The notes under the pieces are model-generated. The model was given only the letters and a program-made list of their open reading frames with translations, did no database searches and was not told where the DNA came from. Of a DNA stretch of 13,573 nucleotides, positions 13,213 through 13,573 are shown one piece after another (the stretch's first letter is position 1; each line of letters begins with the position of its first letter). The stretch is from positions 1 through 13,573 of the forward strand of contig JARKQO010000410.1 of NCBI GenBank assembly GCA_029974855.1, read 5' to 3'. Both the position numbers and the translations under genes were made by a program. Origin of the DNA: Eubacteriales bacterium (GTDB lineage: Bacteria; Bacillota_A; Clostridia; Christensenellales; Aristaeellaceae).

Positions 13213-13437
13213 TTGAAGCCCTACGGTACCATCCGCATCAAGCTGGACGAGCTGATTCTAAAGGCCGGGATCAGCAAAAACAAGCTGAGCCACCGGGCCG
13301 AGATGCAGCGTTCCCAAATCAACCACTACTGCAATAATGAAATCACCAGGCTGGACATCGATGTGCTGGCGAGAATCTGCACGGTACTGCAATGCGATAT
13401 CGGCGATCTGCTGGAGTTTGTACCTCCCCAGGAGTAG
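13213..13437 (+). CDS. XRE/Cro-like helix-turn-helix regulator
   Basis: 74 aa, a single Cro/C1-type HTH domain of the compact HTH_26 kind. ISKNKLSHRAEMQRSQINHYCNNE contains the two HTH helices, followed by DIDVLARICTVLQCDIGDLLEFVPP, the standard last helices (LARIC-x-L-x-C-x3-DLLE). It should bind DNA as a small dimer. The TTG start at 13213 is preferred because AGGTGA lies 5 nt upstream. GTG at 13204 would add three residues but lacks a good ribosome binding site, since that GTG overlaps the AGGTGA itself. The gene is divergent from the Spo0A-C-like gene and is preceded by TTGACA repeats that it may recognise. No + strand -10 could be placed with confidence. It ends 10 nt before a terminator. 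Confidence 0.85.
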   Translation: MKPYGTIRIKLDELILKAGISKNKLSHRAEMQRSQINHYCNNEITRLDIDVLARICTVLQCDIGDLLEFVPPQE

Positions 13438-13446
13438 ACGCACCGT

Positions 13447-13490
13447 TGAAAAAACCCCCCTGCGGCGAGAGTGCCGCAAGGGGGCTTTGT
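13447..13490. terminator. Intrinsic terminator after the XRE-type gene (near copy of 12752-12793)
   Basis: CCCCCCTGCGGC pairs with GCCGCAAGGGGG (one mismatch, 6-nt GAGAGT loop), flanked by GAAAAAA and CTTTGTATTT. The position and sequence near-duplicate the hpt terminator in the same orientation. Confidence 0.85.
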
Positions 13491-13494
13491 ATTT

Positions 13495-13519
13495 AGGCGG
13501 GTCCAGGGCATAGCCCTGG
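13495..13519 (+). repeat. Dispersed GC-rich hairpin repeat, copy 2
   Basis: Begins AGGCGGGTCCAGGG, identical for 14 nt to the reverse strand of 6643-6656. It forms a perfect 7-bp hairpin, CCAGGGC (13503-13509) with GCCCTGG (13513-13519), around an ATA loop. Confidence 0.55.
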
Positions 13520-13573
13520 TGGGGGGCGGGGGGCAGGTGGGGCTGGGTTGGGGGGCGGTGGTGTTGGCGGGGC
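13520..13573 (+). other. G-run-rich tail at the window edge
   Basis: At least five runs of three or more G (two GGGGGG close together, then GGGG, GGG and GGGGGG) occur in 54 nt with no coding frame. The + strand could form a G-quadruplex. The first 20 nt of the window are similarly C-rich. Confidence 0.5.

Noticed and set aside
12741..13490. Type II toxin-antitoxin reading of the two small genes
   Set aside because: The genes are divergent rather than overlapping in one operon, and the Spo0A-C-like protein shows no toxin fold (no RelE, HicA or HipA motifs).

Overview
The window is GC-rich and carries Gram-positive style signals: strong AGGAGG-type ribosome binding sites, extended -10 promoters (TGnTATAAT), a LytR-CpsA-Psr protein, a VanZ-like protein, a PrsA/SurA-like foldase with a Gram-positive signal peptide, a tilS-hpt pair, and a small Spo0A-C-like protein. 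Together these suggest a high-GC member of the Clostridia (Bacillota), perhaps a gut-type genome. The genus cannot be fixed from the sequence.

Layout. (1) 34-1516, + strand: a two-gene DNA-repair-like operon, a Fpg/Nei-fold protein followed by a uracil-DNA-glycosylase-fold protein. Both have altered catalytic positions. (2) 1562-5066, - strand: an envelope block read from 5066 downward. A multispanning membrane protein (DUF6056-like) overlaps an LCP-family ligase gene by 8 nt; a terminator hairpin and a VanZ-like gene follow. (3) 5340-6698, + strand: an O-antigen-ligase/Wzy-like membrane protein, divergent from block 2 and ended by a strong bidirectional terminator. (4) 6795-8312, - strand: a secreted SurA/PrsA-type peptidyl-prolyl isomerase. 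(5) 8539-8997, + strand: a small L,D-transpeptidase (YkuD) domain protein, divergent from the foldase. (6) 9039-10487, - strand: a second, more canonical O-antigen-ligase-like protein. (7) 10676-12740, + strand: tilS-hpt, the usual Bacillota housekeeping pair. tilS looks leaderless. (8) 12843-13437: a divergent pair of small DNA-binding-type genes (Spo0A-C-like on -, XRE/Cro-like on +) around an AT-rich repeat-filled spacer, bracketed by two near-identical terminators. It sits where ftsH is often found after tilS-hpt.

How it fits together: genes from about 1.5 to 10.5 kb concern the cell surface. They cover glycopolymer polymerisation or ligation (two Wzy-like proteins), attachment to peptidoglycan (LCP), peptidoglycan cross-linking (L,D-transpeptidase), folding of exported proteins (PrsA/SurA-like) and a GT-C-like membrane protein. 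No cytoplasmic glycosyltransferases, flippase or ABC exporter are present, so this is not a complete polysaccharide cluster. Two promoters, upstream of the foldase and the second Wzy-like gene, are 36/40 identical, which suggests shared control.

No tRNA, rRNA, CRISPR array or transposase was seen. No gene-free stretch exceeds 300 nt; the longest is 5067-5339, which holds two divergent promoters.
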